NCBI GenBank assembly: GCA_015832175.1
Contig: WJXW01000006.1
Coordinates: 496,001 to 560,000 of the forward strand
Reading direction: 5' to 3'
Length of the DNA: 64,000 nt
From: Paraphaeosphaeria minitans
Lineage: Eukaryota; Ascomycota; Dothideomycetes; Pleosporales; Didymosphaeriaceae
The notes beneath the pieces were generated by a model. It worked only from the letters and a program-made list of their open reading frames with translations, was not told the origin of the DNA and did no database searches. Every line of letters begins with the position of its first letter. Position 1 is the first letter of the stretch. The translations under genes and the position numbers were made by a program. This document shows, one piece after another, positions 10,693 to 22,343 of the stretch.

Positions 10693-11602
10693 TCAATGCC
10701 CCTCCCCATGCACCAACCTCCACCCCCTCACCCTAAACACCCGACATCCCCTCACATTCCTCACCGCCCACTCACTCGGCGTCGCCGTCTTCGCCGCCTC
10801 CGCCCGCCCTGCCATCCACTTCCCCGCATCCTCAACCTCATGCACCGCCAGAAAAAGCGGGACGTCCTCGCCCTTGGTCAGCGCCGTCCTAGGACCGAGC
10901 TTGTACCGCAGCGTGCGCCTGTATCCCGGGAGCGCGGCCAGCTGGTCCATGTGCTCGGTGCGGAACCACGCGTCGTAGTCATCTGGGTCTGCGGGCTGGG
11001 CTTCTGCAGTTAGGATCTCGGGAGGGGGAGCTAGGGGTGTGCGTTAGGCATGTCGATGCAGACAGGCAGGCAGTCAGACAGGCAGGCTGGCTGGATGCGT
11101 AAAGGGGAGGTACCATACATTCGCCCAAACCCTTCGGATCGAAGACTTGAATCAAACCATAGTTCCTCGCGTTAAAATCCCCATTGTCTTCTATGTCGCT
11201 ACTCCCCGCGCCGTCCTTCTCAAACAGCCCGCTCGTCGTCCGCAAACCCCGGTACTGCTCCTTCTCCAGACACGTCTCGAACGGCGTCTGGTACATGGCC
11301 AGAAACCTGCGCTCCGACGAACCCGCCGTGGCTCCAGGGAGGTCGATTTCCTCGTACAAGGTCGCTCGGATGGAGGTCCCCGAGCCGACGAGGTCGGGCA
11401 GGTGCTCGGAAGCATACCACTTCTTCCACGTCTGTAGTGAGACCTGTGTTGGGCGGGACGTCACGTGGAGTAGGTAAGGTGCTGGGGCGGACATGATTGG
11501 GGAGGTGTGAAGCGCGCGGCAGTACTGAGCGGGATGGTGAGGTTTCTGGGTTGTCGTAACGAAGTTACGAGGGAGGGCGATGCGGTGCAAGAGGCGGGTC
11601 AT
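10693..11602 (-). CDS. EthD-like duplicated dimeric alpha-beta-barrel protein
   Basis: Exon 1 ends at 11119 and exon 2 is 10693-11030, with an 88-nt GT-AG intron. From the internal Met at 11494 the protein is 237 aa; from the upstream Met at 11602 it is 273 aa. The extra N-terminus (MTRLLHRIALPRNF, then CRALHTSP) is basic, Ser/Thr-rich and free of acids, like a mitochondrial presequence, so two start sites could give two locations. The core has two related halves, each opening with an aromatic-rich helix motif: TWKKWYASEHLPDLV in the first and DDYDAWFRTEHMDQLA in the second. This matches the EthD/ABM-type ferredoxin-like fold. Substrate and pathway cannot be read from sequence. The call is to fold level only. 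Confidence 0.75.
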
Positions 11603-11611
11603 GCCTTCCAC

Positions 11612-12977
11612 TTAGAATATCGGGGAACACTGACTGCTGCTGCGCAGAACATGGTTGGTACTTTGCTGCAGAGGCGTTCTATATGAAGTGGGAACTCCCT
11701 ATGGTTCCTAGTGCTGATGGGGGTGCTTTTCCGAGACGCTTTTCCGGACCGAGACTGGGTTGGGCGTGTGAGAATTGTGGTGATATGGGATGGCAAGACT
11801 GGATGGCAAACGTGAAGAGCAATGGGAAGCGTCGCTAGTGACTTCACAGGATGACTCTTCCTAGGATTCGGCGCAATGATGGAGAGGGTGTGATTGTGTC
11901 CTGCATTTGAACTTTTCTATTGCAGGAGATGAACAGCCTGAACGTGATATTCTCCCCTTTGGGCAAAGGCACCGCAACGAACCTCTGCGCATAGAGTACA
12001 ATGCAGAGGCTGTAGGTATTCGACATGCTAATCACAAGCTTGCCACGTAAACCATACCGAGCACAGGAATCGCCACGATACCTGTCACTGGTAAAGGTGC
12101 CCCTGCAAGGGATCAAGAGCGCCAACCTTCACCGCAAAGCAGATCCTCGCATCCCGCATCCCGCATCTCGATCCGCATCTCGATCCAAATCCAAATCCAA
12201 ATCCAAATCCCAATCCCAATCCCAATCCAAATCCTAATCCTAATCCCAATCCTAATCCCAATCCCAATCCCAATCCACCCAGACCCACCCTCCATACCCA
12301 TCCACCATCCCTCAAACGCCCCCCGCCCCCCAAAACGTCACCACCCTGCCCGCTGACCTCATCCAAGGCCTCCGCAACGCCACGCAAAGCTTGACGGCTC
12401 CGCACCCGCGGTCGACGCAAGCGTGCATGAAGAACCCGGTAAGTAGATACGGTAGTCTAAGCCCTCGCCACGCGATTCATCCCACGCGATTCATCTCGCA
12501 TGACCTCACGCATCCGCATCATGATCGTCGGCGTGCGGTGCTAGCGACACGGGAGGGATCGTCGGGCGTGCGGTATCTACTTTGGACACATGAGTAATGG
12601 CTGCGCAGAGCGCGGCGCGCATATCGAAGACGTGGGCTTGGGTATGGATGTGGGTATGGATGTGGGCAAGTGTTGCATCCACTGCGGGGTAAAAGTGGCT
12701 CGGCAGTCATCATGACCGGTGTGACGTCAAAATCGTAACATCACCACCACGCGCGACCACAGCGGGAAAAACAAAAAGAGGGGAACATTCAACCTGAGGT
12801 AGCTTCATTATGGTATTAGGTAAGAAGTAGGCAAGATACAACAGCGCAAGCCTTGCTTGCGTGGGGGAATAGTGTCTTCGTCATACTTCATTCAGAGCGT
12901 TGCGCACGTAGAGTTTGGTGAATTGGGAGGTAGATATGTATGTTTGTTGTGGGGGGAGGGGAGGGACGCGCGACGCT
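11612..12977. other. Intergenic with a hexamer minisatellite
   Basis: No coding frame is supported. The frames that look long here come from the hexamer repeat at 12183-12276, which translates as Gly/Ile or Ser/Lys runs. A short TGGGTATGGATG repeat lies near 12640-12665. Confidence 0.55.
12183..12276. repeat. AATCCN hexamer minisatellite
   Basis: About 15 tandem hexamers of the form AATCC(A/C/T) change variant along the array: AATCCA copies first, then AATCCC, then mixed AATCCT and AATCCC. CATCCCG- and CGATCC-type degenerate units precede it. Confidence 0.9.
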
Positions 12978-14153
12978 TTATGCCGTGTGTGCGGCGGACG
13001 AGTCGATGGGCTTGCCGCGGGCTTCGCGGCCCTTCTCCGACCAGGGGAAGTGCGCGACGGGGATGACGAAGAAGCTGGTGGGTGTTAGCATGGAAAACAG
13101 ATGGTGATGGCGACAAGAGAGACTGACCTGTTGGAGCTGTCGGCAATACCGGCCAGCGCGTTGTACCAGGCGAGGAACGCAGCGAAGAGGCCAAAGTAGC
13201 CACCGGCCTTGATGCACTTTTCGTTGGGGCCGGCGGTGGTTGCGTTGAGGTAGCCAATGCCGAGGAGCAAGAAGGCCATGTCCAGGGTGAAGAACAGTGA
13301 GAAGAAGGCTACCGTGGATCGCAGGGTGCACACGAGCAGGACCGTCGTGAAGATGAACCAGCCGATGAGGTATAGTCCGAACGAGTTGTAGAATGGGAAC
13401 GGGCTGCTTTCCTCGAGGGTCGAAGCAATCTGGAATCCACCGGGTGTCAGGATGATGGCAAACGAGAGCCAGAAACCACCGTAGGAGGAAAGAGCCGTAG
13501 CACCGAAGGTGTTACCCACTGCCATCTCCCTAGTAGTACAAGAGTTAGCTGATCGTGTCATGGGTAGACTCTGCAATATACATACCACATGCCAGCAAGG
13601 AGCTGGACAAGGCCACCGTAGCCATACGCAAGCGCGACTACGAGGTTAGGTTCGCCTATGGACCGTGTTCCAACGTTGACGAGGGACAAGACAAAAGTCG
13701 TCAGGGCGAAGGCCGACAGACCCAACGGAGCCGGGTTGCCAAAGTTGCTTTTCGGGGCACTGTGTGTCCTCTCAGTAACCAACAAATAATTCCAGCGTCG
13801 AATAGACATACCGGTACAGACCAGGTTGAAATTCACCGCCAAAAGCAGCGAGGCGGTAGTCGGGGTTGTTGGTCGCAATGTGAGCGAGAGGGTTGCCGCC
13901 TGCTCACGAGATTAGCAGGCATTCAGAAACAGGCAATTGGAATCTCACCATAGTCATACGGCTTCCTCTCCTGGTGTAGACCTTCCTTGGCCCCAGCGTG
14001 GTCAAAGGTGCTCGTGCCGTTCACAGGCTGATGTGTACCAGTGTGTCCAGCAACCTATACAAAAGTCAGGGACTGGTGGAGGAAATACAAAACGCGCAAC
14101 GCGTGCAAACAAAACAAACATACAACATCGTTGTGCTCTTGAGCGGTCGCCAT
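12978..14153 (-). CDS. GPR1/FUN34/YaaH family acetate transporter
   Basis: This is a six-helix plasma-membrane protein of the Ady2/AcpA acetate (ammonium) transporter family. Exons 14124-14153, 13949-14054, 13899-13899 down to 13812, 13586-13759, 13128-13529 and 12978-13074 give 897 nt, 298 aa, with five GT-AG introns. The signature NPAPLGL is intact near the first membrane helix, inside [23 protein letters not shown]. Other family features are [32 protein letters not shown] and [15 protein letters not shown], and the C-terminus carries EKGREARGK. The N-terminal 90 residues are hydrophilic and cytosolic, as usual. The very small first exon (30 nt) is supported by phase and by the ATG context. 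Expression is typically acetate-induced in relatives; nothing in this promoter proves it here. Confidence 0.95.
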
Positions 14154-16831
14154 TGTACTGATGTTGATTTGGGTATCGGGAGTGGATGTCAAGGGCGAAT
14201 GTGAAGGCGAATTGACGCGTGGTCCAGTCCGGGGATGCTTTTGAATCTTGGGAGCAAACACCTCAGGATCAATCTGGGGAACTGGGGGGAATATAAGGTC
14301 AGGTTCGCCGGTCCGGAGCGACCTATGACAGGAGACATGGATCCTCTTAAGCTATGGCCCCAGCAGAGACCCATAGAACTAACCCTAAACAGGAGCTAAA
14401 GGGGGTGATTGAGGTGATTTCCCCAGACCGGCTAAAATTGTGGCCGTAGTAACCGTCGTGACCGGGGTTCAGCCATCGAATAACGACGGGGCATATGCTG
14501 ATGTATCCATGCATCGACGCATCAGCTCCTTGTGCAGTGGATCCGCGCCCATGACCTGAGCCGAGGTCCCGCACAGATTGGACAAAGAGCTTGGTGAGAT
14601 GGTGCAACTTCTTTGCAAATGCGCCTACACGAGAGGTTGATTTTGCCGCGATGTGGGTGCGGAGCAACGGCGAACCGAAGCTTGTCGCCGATGGGCAGCC
14701 GATTTCTACATCATCGCTATGGCACCGCTTGAGCTCCCTAAACGACGCTACCGAAGACTTCGTTCTCGAGCGTTTCTCGCGCTTACAAATTAATGAATGG
14801 TATCGGCTGCGCAATGGAAACCCGTCGGGGTCGTCTACGCGGCGCTCTGTTGCAGGTTCCCCTGGTGGCTCGGGAAGAGCTGGCGCGCGATGGGATTGCT
14901 GCGGCGCGTCAGGTCGTAAAACAACAATAGAAGGTAGACGTGTACATTAGGCCATGTTCTCGCCGTCGCGAGTGCCCATGCCCAGACCGCAGCTTCGCAA
15001 TGATCGCCTGCTTGGTATTCTTGGGGCGTTGCTGGGTATCCATCGACCGGACGTAGCGGGATTGCTCTGAACAGTCGTCTACGCAAGGATCATGATAGCA
15101 CGCGTTGTGGAAGTTGTGTGGGACAGGGGTTGTGCATGCTAAGCTTCTGCGTAGACTCTGGACGTCAGCGATCCCCGAAACTGTGACATAACATCAAAAG
15201 CCTTTCGACCTTGTGAGATGGTCCCATTGCGGAGCTGTCAGCACGAAATTTCCAGTCGTCGCAAGACCTGGGTCACGCTCACACACAACAAGTAGCTGAT
15301 CAGGGTCCACCGGGCCCACCGAAATTGGTGGTTGGGGTTCATCCCCGCGGGGGACGTGGAGCAGTTCCGGGGCTCCTCGGCGGCCACGGATCGTTCGGCC
15401 CAGCGGGAGCCCTAGAGGAAGCAGAGTATCCAAGATCGATTAGTTGCGTGTGTCGGTAGTTGATGAGTTGCGCGGGTTCGGTAGTCGTACAGTTTCCATA
15501 CGGTGTCGAACACAAATCACACTCCCAATCGTATCATCCTTCCGTGAACCGATACCGGGAGGTCCTGCGCAGCGACAACAGTAACTCTCATTTGACCACA
15601 CGGTCTGCGACGTACCTAAGAAGTACATGCTCATTAGTGACTGATTCCCAGCATTGCGGGACCTGCAGGATCGAGGATCGCTACGCACGGCTTCATTACA
15701 CAGTCTGCAGTGGCTACGGTAGATTAGCCTAATTCCTTGCAGAGGACTAGCAACAGCGACATGAATTTCGCAATATCTATTCATCTGCGGGGGCGAAGAG
15801 CGTCGGTGGAGAGTGAGCAAGCAGGTCTCATTAAACGCTGGACAGCCAAGCACTGTTTGTAGAACTGCGCCGCTCACCGGATACAGCAAGTTGCTTTCTT
15901 CGCTGTGGCGCCTCGGAAAGAAGAGGTACCTAGAAGCTTCATCAAATTGCGGCCAGAAAGCTTCATGCTACCTTTGAGGGTTCGGCTTGTGCCCCACGAC
16001 AGACTTTAGAAGGGAAGAACTGAAGGTCTCCCTAGATTTCCCAGGATTTTCGTCGCAAGCCTCTCGAAACTGCTCGTGGCCGAGCGCACGGACAACGGCT
16101 CTTCCGAGATCAAAGTCCCACCCGCGTCGCCTCAGCGGCCTGTGAATGAGAATTTGCATGTTTTCAATGGTGGTCCGATCATATTTGCAGCAATGGCACA
16201 ATAGCCGTCGCCGTGTCCTTCAACCGGCGCATAGTGTTGTGCAAGGATTGCGCGTCCGAAACACGTAGGGAGGTGCAAGTGGGAGAACCGAGAGGGCGAC
16301 ATACATCGCAGGATGCCAACATTGCAACAAGTCAGTGGCAGGACTTGGAGCTCTGGTTCGTGAGACTGCATTACATTGCATCGTCTCGTCATGTCATGTC
16401 ATGATGCGAAGAGGTGCAATCCAAGACTTTTGGTGGCGTTCACTGAGAGATCCTGCCGGCTGGGTACACTTGGCGGTGTTGGCGAACGCGGCAGCATGAT
16501 AGCATGGCAACGACATGGGGTGTCTGGTGGCAGAGAGGTGCTTTGCTGAAGTTTGACACGATGGCGATGAGAGTTGGGCGAGGAAACACGCCATGGTGGA
16601 CGTGGACGACGCGCCGCGCTAGGCCCCCAGCTTGGCCCCCGCCCCCGATGACGCGGGGAGCTTTGGAGCTCGAGGCACCACCACTACCACCACCTGAAGG
16701 TCGATGCTGATAGACACCCTGAGCGCAAACTCGGCACGCCCTGACCGCCAGCGCTTCTTCGTACTCCAAACCTGCAGTGAAGCTGGTCGTCGCTGCCTCT
16801 CTAAATTCCGCACCTTTTCCCAACCGCAATC
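14154..16831. other. Long intergenic region, one doubtful frame
   Basis: A plus-strand frame at 14591-14950 (119 codons, with RWCNFFANAPTREVDF and LSSLNDATEDFVLERFSR) has a protein-like first two thirds. It lacks a neighbouring exon, and its tail is Gly/Arg-rich noise, so it may be a decayed exon. Elsewhere I see only short frames. The last 200 bases form the promoter of the AAA ATPase. Confidence 0.45.
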
Positions 16832-18454
16832 ATGACAGGCGGCTACGGCTCCCACGGCGACGAGACGACGCGCGAGTACTTCCACCACTCGTCGGGCCAG
16901 CGTGTAAACACCGACATCGTACTTATCGAAGCTCTTCGGAGCCAGTACCGCAATCTCGATCTCGTCATCGTGCCCGAGCACGGGACGAACCTCCTCGCAT
17001 ACGCCTCCGCTGGCCATGCCACCCTCACGCCGCTCGAAGACCCCGTCAGGGACCACGTATACGGAGGGGCCATCAAATGGCGGCAGTATATCCCGCCAGC
17101 GCGGCGCCTAGACCCTAGCCCGGGCATCTATGCTGAGCATGTTGTGTTTGGCAAATATCTCTACAAATGGAAAGACCAAGACCTGATCGTGTACGTCGCA
17201 TCCGGCAGGGACGGCGCGAGCTCGTATCCGGATATAACGAACCAATACGTGCTCACAAACGACACCGACAAGGTCGATGAGCTGATCAAGGAGATCACTC
17301 TGTGGGCCCAAGAGCTCCGCAACGAAGTCTGGGTGTTCGACCAGGGCTTCTGGCAGAAGAGCTACGAGCTCTGGCACTCGGTGCAGAAGAGCCGCTGGGA
17401 GGATGTCATTCTTGAAGAAGGGATGAAGAAGCAGATCATCAGTGACGTGGAAAACTTCTTTGACGGGCAAGAGACGTACCAGAACCTGAAGGTGCCTTGG
17501 AAGCGAGGAGTCATCTACTATGGCCCGCCAGGAAACGGAAAGACTATCAGCATCAAGGCTATGATGCACAGTCTCTACCAGCGTGGCATCGACGGCAACA
17601 AGAAGCTGTCGGTGCCAACCCTCTACGTGCGCAGTCTCTCTTCCTTTGCGGGCCCAGAATATTCGTTGCAGGCCATCTTCAACAAAGCCCGTCAGGTCGC
17701 TCCCTGCTACCTCGTCTTCGAAGACCTGGACTCAATCGTCAATGACAACGTGCGCTCGTACTTTCTGAACGAAGTAGATGGCCTAAAGTCAAATGACGGT
17801 ATTCTGATGGTGGGCTCGACGAACCATCTTGACCGCCTGGACCCAGGAATCTCCAAGCGACCCAGCAGGTTCGATCGCAAGTACTACTTCCCGGATCCCA
17901 ACTACGACCAGCGGGTGCAGTATGCAAAGTACTGGCAGGGCAAGTTGAAAGACAACGACACGGTCAAGTTCCCAGACGATCTGTGCCCTGCTATTGCCAA
18001 GATTACCGACAAGTTCTCGTTTGCATACATGCAGGAGGCTTTCGTTGCCAGTTTGCTCGCTATCGCTGCACGCGGCAGCGATGGTGACGACGCCCAGCAT
18101 GTCGCGTACAACGACATGCAAGCCTTGCAGAGGGCGTTGGCGCAGACCCTGGGACATTCAAATCTAGACGACCTTGTCCTGTGGAAGGAAATCCAGAAGC
18201 AGGTCAAGATACTGCGCGAGGAAATGGACGAGAAGGCGCAGGCACAGATTTCTGCCACGCCGGCACCACCGCAAGCTCCGCCTGCCCCAGCGCAGACCCT
18301 TTACCAGAGCAGTCAGTATGTAGGGCAAGCGGCTGACCCCATACCTCGGCGGCAAGCGCGCAGCTACCAGGACGAGCTGGACGCGATGATACACGATCCT
18401 CTGCGGGTCTCAGCCGAGCGTCTGAATGAGGCGCTCCGTCGGTTTGGCATTTAA
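16832..18454 (+). CDS. AAA-type ATPase, unassigned subfamily
   Basis: This is a single-exon gene of 540 aa with ATG in context CAATCATGAC. Residues 1-215 form an N-terminal domain without membrane helices. The AAA module begins near 185. Walker A is GPPGNGKT at 231-238, Walker B LVFEDLD at 294-300, sensor 1 GSTNH near 327-331 and the arginine-finger region SKRPSRFDRKYYF near 341. A C-terminal helical lid follows to about 450, then a Pro/Ala/Gln-rich linker (PAPPQAPPAPAQ) and a helical tail. The pattern resembles the fungal BCS1/CDC48-like single-AAA proteins, but the membrane anchor and BCS1 N-domain of true mitochondrial Bcs1 are absent, so I do not assign a substrate. All catalytic motifs are intact, so it is probably an active cytosolic or nuclear remodelling ATPase. 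Confidence 0.9.
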   Translation: MTGGYGSHGDETTREYFHHSSGQRVNTDIVLIEALRSQYRNLDLVIVPEHGTNLLAYASAGHATLTPLEDPVRDHVYGGAIKWRQYIPPARRLDPSPGIYAEHVVFGKYLYKWKDQDLIVYVASGRDGASSYPDITNQYVLTNDTDKVDELIKEITLWAQELRNEVWVFDQGFWQKSYELWHSVQKSRWEDVILEEGMKKQIISDVENFFDGQETYQNLKVPWKRGVIYYGPPGNGKTISIKAMMHSLYQRGIDGNKKLSVPTLYVRSLSSFAGPEYSLQAIFNKARQVAPCYLVFEDLDSIVNDNVRSYFLNEVDGLKSNDGILMVGSTNHLDRLDPGISKRPSRFDRKYYFPDPNYDQRVQYAKYWQGKLKDNDTVKFPDDLCPAIAKITDKFSFAYMQEAFVASLLAIAARGSDGDDAQHVAYNDMQALQRALAQTLGHSNLDDLVLWKEIQKQVKILREEMDEKAQAQISATPAPPQAPPAPAQTLYQSSQYVGQAADPIPRRQARSYQDELDAMIHDPLRVSAERLNEALRRFGI

Positions 18455-18651
18455 CGGTTGCCGTTCAGAGGCAATATGGGCGTTTGGTTGACTTGAAGTC
18501 TAGAGGCTACATTCAAATAATGGCCCATGGCAAATATACGATCCTTGGTATACAGTAACTCGTCTATGAAAATCATTACAGGTGGTATCAAGACAAGATT
18601 CACATCCACAGTTCGCTCTTCCGAGCTCTGTACGTACTGCTACATCGGCTA

Positions 18652-19197
18652 CTACTCCGCCTGCTCTTTCTGCTTCTGACGCTCCTCTTCTTCCGGCGTC
18701 CGCGTCTTCAGCTGCAGGGCGTGGATGCCGCCCTCCTGTGCCAGCTCGTCCTTGAGCAGGGCGTAAACCATGCGGTGCCGCGCAGGCTGCATCCTGGCTT
18801 CTTTGAACTTTTCCGATGTGACGACTACGCTTTCACCATGTCAGTGTCGAGGCTCCGCGAGAAACACATGGACGCGTCTCACCGGAAATGTGTCTGGCGC
18901 CATGTTAGATGTCATCACGTGACCCGTGGACTGACGAGGAATAACATACCTCTTTACTGGTGACCCCCTGCATGGCCTTGTGGTGCGAGTGCAGATGCGA
19001 GTCATTGTGTATTTCGAGCGTCGTCGGCTGGAGAGCTTCGGTGAGCTGGATGGCCGTCAGCATGACCGATCCATCTGCGGGCTCTTCACCGCCGCGTGAG
19101 ATACCTTTGCGCGCATCGCGTCTTCCATGGGCGTCGGAGATGGCACCATGGTGGAGGCAAGGCGCTTAGAGGCGACGACCGCGCGACGCAGAAACAT
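18652..19197 (-). CDS. BolA family protein with an 11-nt micro-exon
   Basis: BolA proteins pair with monothiol glutaredoxins in Fe-S cluster handling. Exons 19105-19197, 18950-19045, 18883-18893 and 18652-18829 give 378 nt, 125 aa. Residues 1-30 (MFLRRAVVASKRLAST) look like a mitochondrial presequence. The BolA core follows: LQPTTLEIHNDSHLHSHH, then VTSKETHFRVVVTSEKF with the conserved THFR, then RHRMVYALLKDEL and GGIHALQLKTRTPEEE. The third exon is only 11 nt (ACACATTTCCG) but supplies THF(R), without which the domain is broken and the frame lost. The gene is divergent from the acyl-CoA synthetase at 19604, sharing about 400 bp of upstream sequence, and both products look mitochondrial. The fungal BOL1-like assignment is likely but not certain. 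Confidence 0.93.
18883..18893 (-). other. 11-nt micro-exon of the BolA gene
   Basis: The exon is bounded by a GCCAG acceptor and a GTGAGA donor. It carries the invariant Thr-His-Phe and the first two bases of Arg. The flanking exons are out of frame with each other without it. Confidence 0.8.
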
Positions 19198-19603
19198 GGA
19201 TTGCCGCGGAGCTCGAGGCGTGGGTTTTGGACGGCTAGGTAGACTAGGTGGTGGAGTAGTTGAGGCTGATGAGGCTCTCGGGGCTAGAAGTGCAGGCCGA
19301 GCCGAGCGCCAAGAGATGCGAGGATGGGCTGGGGAGTGAGTCTTGGAAGGCGGATTGGAGTTGGCAGAGGTCAATAGGTGCTAGACGAGTACTGAAAACG
19401 ACCAATTGATACTATACGAGACTCTGCCAGCTTCACGACGGTACTGCGGAGCGAGCGGACCTTCAGAAAGGTGAGTACCTACTACCTAGTCAATTGCATC
19501 GAGAGCACGATGGCCCGCGGCATCCACTTTATCAGCCCCAATCTCACTGCCGAACGACGTGCATCCAGCGTCCCATACCCCGGTCACGCCCTCGTCCGGC
19601 CTC
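19198..19603. promoter_or_regulatory. Divergent intergenic region, BolA / malonyl-CoA synthetase
   Basis: About 400 bp separates the two divergent starts, both with presequence-like N-termini. I see no clear TATA box. The right end includes 5' leader sequence with a short open frame before the ATG at 19604. Confidence 0.4.
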
Positions 19604-21530
19604 ATGTGGGCGCAAAGGACCTCATTACCTCGCGCACTCATTTTCGCAAGTCGCTTCCGTTGCCCTCGCTCGCATTGCTGCCGCCCCGTGTTTTCAATTG
19701 CTGCTGTTAGGATGGCATCGACGCTGCCCCGCCTGCCCATCTTCGAGGCCATCAAGAAACACGATGGAAAGTCGATTGCGGTGATTCATGGCCTGTCGGG
19801 AAGGACATTCACGTACGGCGAGCTGGTCAATGATGTAGCGGCCGCAAAGGACAAGCTGCAGAAGAATGCGAATGGCAAGAGCACGGCGGGAGAGCGGATA
19901 TCGTTTCTCGTGGAGAACGGCTACGACTATGTAGGTGCGCAATGGGAACAGCCCTGTCTGCCCTCGCGCGTCGACTCGTCCCAGCTAACCTGGGCCAGTG
20001 ACGTTGCTCTCGATTCTGGCGGCGCATGCAGTCGCCGTTCCGCTGTCGCCGACGTTCCCTGCTCACGAGCTGCGGTACATTATTGATCAGAGCGAGTCGC
20101 TCATGCTGCTCTCGTCGGAAAAGTTCCAGGACAAGGCCGACGAGGTGCTGAAGGAGGGCATGGACACGAGCCCCATCAACTACAAGCAGGACAAGATCAT
20201 GATGGGCAAGACGGACGACTACGTCACCCTCGAGGAGCCCGCGAGCGACAAGGGCGGCATGATGCTGTACACGTCGGGCACCACAAGCCGACCAAAGGGC
20301 GTGCTTCTTGCCCAGGACACCCTGACAGCGCAGTCGCAGTCGCTGCTCAAAGCGTGGGACTACAGCAGCACCGATGTCCTCCTGCACGTGCTCCCCCTCC
20401 ACCACATCCACGGCACCGTAAACGCCCTCCTGACGCCCCTCTTCGCCGGGAGCACCATAGAATTCCAGTTTCCCTTCAACGCAACCGCCGTCTGGGAGCG
20501 CCTCGCAGCCCCCTTCCTCCCAAACCCAAATCCCGCAAAGAAACCCATCACCTTCTTCACCGTCGTCCCTACAATCTACACGCGCCTCCTCGCCTCGCAC
20601 GCCTCGCTCCCCGCCGAAGTCCAGGCCGCCGCCAAAACCGCCCTCCACCCCTCGAACATGCGCCTCAACATCTCCGGTTCCGCGGCCCTCCCGACCCCCG
20701 TCAAGGCCGCTTGGACCGAGCTCAGCGGCGGCAACGTCCTCCTCGAGCGCTACGGCATGACCGAGGTCGGCATGGCGCTGTCGTGCGGGCTGGCCTTTGC
20801 CGACCGCGCAGACGGCTCCGTGGGGTGGCCTCTGCCGTCCGTGCAAGCGCGCCTCGTCGATACCGAAACCCACGAGGTCATCCAGGAAGGCGACGAGATA
20901 GACCCTACCACCGGCCGCGAGCGCCACGGCGAGATCCAGCTCCGCGGACCCACCATCTTCCGTGCGTACTGGCGCAATCCCGAGGCGACCGCCAAGGAAT
21001 TCGTCGACGACAAGGACGGGAGGGGCAAGTGGTTTAAAACGGGGGACGTCGCGATCAGGCGGAACGTCGAGGGCGCGGGGAAGAGCAGCCAAGACTGGGC
21101 GCGCGGTCCGCTGTATTTCATCCAGGGGCGCAAGTCGGCTGACATCATCAAGACGGGCGGCGAGAAAGTGTCTGCACTCGAGATCGAGCGGGAGGTGCTG
21201 TCGCTGCCGCAGGTCGAGGAGGTCGCTGTCGTTGGGCTGCCGTCGGAGGCGTGGGGGCAAAAGGTGGCTGCGATTGTGGTGCTGAGTGAGGAGGGGAAGA
21301 CGGCTGGGAGGGGTGGGAGACCCTGGTCTGCGCTGGATATGCGCAAGGCGTTGAAAGAGAAGCTGGCGAATTATAAGATTCCGCAGGAGATGAAGGTCGA
21401 GCAGAGCATTCCCAGGAACGCAATGGGCAAGATCAACAAGAAGCAGCTGGTGAAGCAGGTTTGGGGAGAGCCGCTGGAGGCCAATGGCACGGCAAATGGG
21501 GCGGTGCAGGTGCCGAGTGGTAGTGTGTAG
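19604..21530 (+). CDS. Malonyl-CoA synthetase-like acyl-CoA ligase (ACSF3 type)
   Basis: This is an ATP-dependent acyl-CoA synthetase of the ANL superfamily. Exons 19604-19934 and 19999-21530 give 1863 nt, 620 aa, with a 64-nt GT-AG intron. The first 36 residues (MWAQRTSLPRALIFASRFR) are basic and hydroxylated with no acids, a good mitochondrial presequence; a second Met (19712) would give a cytosolic form. The P-loop-like motif MLYTSGTTSRPKGV is near 198-212, followed by LPLHHIHGTVNALL, NISGSAALPTPV, ERYGMTEVGMALS, WFKTGDVA, FIQGRKSADIIKTGGEKVSALEIE and the catalytic-lysine motif PRNAMGKINKKQL near the C-terminus. The YGMTEVGM and GRKSADIIK segments match ACSF3 malonyl-CoA synthetases better than long-chain enzymes. 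A role in mitochondrial malonyl-CoA supply is inferred from the family. Confidence 0.92.
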
Positions 21531-22343
21531 ATGGAGTCAGAGGGTGGGTGTTGTATGAATCTCGTAGGAAGCGAGGGTGATGAAAAAAAAGACGACCGAT
21601 AGAATGTAGGAATTACTACTGTATCTTTTCAAGAACTTCCGTCGCGTGTCGACCCAGGCTACCCCATAGCCCGGCGAAGCAGTGCGGAGATGCATTAGTA
21701 TTCGGGTTCAGACTCCAAGATAGACCATAACCTGTGAATCCAGTGATGGTGTCTGCACAACATCGATACTCCATATGCCTGTACAGATACTACTTTATCT
21801 ATCCTCAACCGGCTGTACGATTGCAATGCCACATCTTTCGTCTAGGAACCATGGAGATCCATAGTGCGTAGCTCTGGTGGCGTACGATCGTTGCTGACAG
21901 CTATCGCTGTGGTGATTCACTTGAACTGGTTTGAAGAGATCTATGCCACGTGTCAGCATGTGCCTGTCACGTTCAATCCCTGACCAGATGAATATTTCGC
22001 AGATACCACACTGCCTAAATATCATAGGTGGTAGTACCGCCAACTGCTGCCTGCCTATATCTACGAACAATCGTGGACTTTGAGGGAGGCTTTCGATATC
22101 TGATTGATCAATAGCCAGCCAATACTCGTGGCAGTGAATCAGTATCCCATGTTTTTGATCCAATCTTGGACAAGCCATAGCCATGAACCTCGTCGACTTT
22201 TTTGTGGTGTGGATGGAGAACCACAGATACTTTGCAGAAGTAAGCACCTTAAAGCCGACTTTCAATTGACATGCAGCGAAAGTGGACAGGTTGGCGTTCC
22301 TGGAGTACCTCTGACTATGCCTTCCACACGTAACAAAAGTATC
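21531..22343. other. Intergenic, converging 3' flanks
   Basis: The plus-strand ligase and the minus-strand oxidoreductase converge here. I see no coding frame with family features and no repeat. A short A-rich run (21581-21590) lies 50 bases after the ligase stop. Confidence 0.5.

Noticed and set aside
12085..12420. Gly/Leu and Gly/Ile repeat frames on the minus strand
   Set aside because: They are direct translations of the AATCCN hexamer array, not a protein gene.
19827..21260. 477-codon frame antisense to the acyl-CoA ligase
   Set aside because: It is a shadow frame caused by codon bias of the real gene; no motif and poor composition.
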